NCBI GenBank assembly: GCA_946552115.1
Contig: CAMNRH010000006.1
Location: 1-64,000 of the forward strand
DNA length: 64,000 nt
Direction: 5' to 3'
Origin: an uncultured Lachnospiraceae bacterium
Lineage (GTDB): Bacteria > Bacillota > Clostridia > Lachnospirales > Lachnospiraceae
In this document: one piece after another, positions 63,520 through 64,000 of the stretch
How the letters are laid out: each line of letters opens with the position of its first letter
Position numbering within the stretch: position 1 is the first letter of the stretch
Notes under the pieces: generated by a model
Database searches by the model: none
The model's input: only the letters and a program-made list of their open reading frames with translations
Told to the model about the DNA's origin: nothing
Position numbers and translations under genes: made by a program

Positions 63520-63555
63520 ATTTTGACTCGCGGAAAAATTTTCGCGGGTTAAAAT
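63520..63555 (+). other. Hairpin between secY and adk
   Basis: ATTTTGACTCGCG pairs with CGCGGGTTAAAAT (G-T and one mismatch allowed). No T-run follows, so it may be a processing or partial stop signal rather than a true terminator. Confidence 0.5.
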
Positions 63556-63576
63556 GCTATAAAGGAGAAAGAAATC

Positions 63577-64000
63577 ATGAAGATTATTATGTTAGGCGCG
63601 CCTGGAGCAGGAAAGGGAACACAGGCGAAGAAGATTGCCGCTAAATATCAGGTTCCTCATATTTCAACGGGTGATATTTTCAGAGCGAATATTAAGAATG
63701 GTACAGAGCTTGGAAAGAAAGCGAAAACTTATATGGATCAGGGACTGCTTGTTCCGGACGAGCTGGTTGTTGATTTGGTTGTGGATCGTGTGAATCAGGA
63801 GGATTGCAGGAACGGGTACGTCCTTGACGGATTTCCGAGAACGATTCCGCAGGCGGAGGCGCTTGATAAAGCGTTGGCTTCCCTGGGACAGAAGATGGAT
63901 TATGCGATTGATGTGGAGGTTCCTGATGAAAATATTGTAACGCGCATGGGCGGACGCCGTGCCTGCGCAGGGTGCGGAGCTACATATCACCTGGTATATG
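63577..64000 (+). CDS. adk: Adenylate kinase (truncated by window end)
   Basis: The first 141 residues of adenylate kinase, which balances AMP, ADP and [23 protein letters not shown] holds the P-loop, [12 protein letters not shown] and [13 protein letters not shown] are AMP-site motifs. The lid starts with [14 protein letters not shown], whose CxxC suggests the zinc-binding long form. GGAG precedes the ATG. The rest lies beyond the window. Confidence 0.96.
   Translation, partial: MKIIMLGAPGAGKGTQAKKIAAKYQVPHISTGDIFRANIKNGTELGKKAKTYMDQGLLVPDELVVDLVVDRVNQEDCRNGYVLDGFPRTIPQAEALDKALASLGQKMDYAIDVEVPDENIVTRMGGRRACAGCGATYHLVY

Noticed and set aside
1-64000. CRISPR array or complete prophage
   Set aside because: I saw no regularly spaced repeats, and no integrase, capsid or terminase genes; only small mobile-element remnants are present.

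Overview
The window looks like a chromosomal piece of an anaerobic, amino-acid-fermenting Clostridia bacterium, most likely a Lachnospiraceae member of the Clostridium scindens / hylemonae kind (inference). The basis is the AT-leaning Firmicutes codon and ribosome-binding-site style, the YesM/YesN-type two-component pair, the S10/spc/secY/adk ribosomal gene order, and a complete selenium plus D-proline reductase (Stickland) gene set.

Region 1 (1-8452) is an accessory, AT-rich mosaic. It holds a membrane protein, several GNAT acetyltransferases and two decayed GNAT pieces, a TnpV remnant and a cysteine-rich KTR protein (both typical passengers of Firmicutes conjugative elements), and a compact module of a DUF2268-type metallopeptidase and a TipA-like MerR regulator behind a MerR-type promoter with a 19-bp spacer. 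It ends with a small DNA-binding protein and a 414-aa GYW-motif protein of mobile-element type. Two inverted copies of a hairpin near 1638 and 3982 bracket the metallopeptidase/MerR/KTR segment.

Region 2 (8500-24524) holds housekeeping and transport genes: L-serine dehydratase (sdaAB, sdaAA), a MarR regulator with a sirtuin, cardiolipin synthase, a trigger-factor-like FKBP lipoprotein and a YitT protein. It also holds a YesN/YesM two-component system with its own solute-binding lipoprotein, a carbohydrate-type ABC importer without an ATPase gene, and a PHP-domain protein.

Region 3 (24649-33642) is a selenium locus: yedF, selD (itself a selenoprotein, with an in-frame UGA at codon 16), selA, selB, a LysR regulator, a cysteine-desulfurase-like enzyme, a YedE selenium transporter, a TusA-like carrier and a DUF3343 protein. 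Region 4 (33718-41781) uses that selenium. It has proline racemase prdF, tRNA-Sec, and prdC, prdA, a small prd-associated gene, prdB (in-frame UGA at codon 151), prdD and prdE. PrdD and PrdE together look like PrdA divided exactly where PrdA is expected to self-cleave.

Region 5 (42062-50281) is a glycine-riboswitch-controlled glycine cleavage operon (gcvT, gcvH, gcvPA, gcvPB, lplA, lpdA, glyA). It is followed by a stand-alone structured RNA gene, possibly 6S RNA, with a clear promoter and terminator, and two minus-strand membrane-protein genes. Region 6 (52524-64000) is the S10-spc ribosomal protein operon from rpsJ to secY and a truncated adk at the window edge. It has a long untranslated leader and an odd GC-rich repeat-like insert between the S14 and S8 genes.

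Working together: serine dehydratase, glycine cleavage and serine hydroxymethyltransferase oxidise amino acids, while proline racemase and proline reductase use proline as electron acceptor. The selenium locus makes the Sec-tRNA needed for PrdB and SelD.
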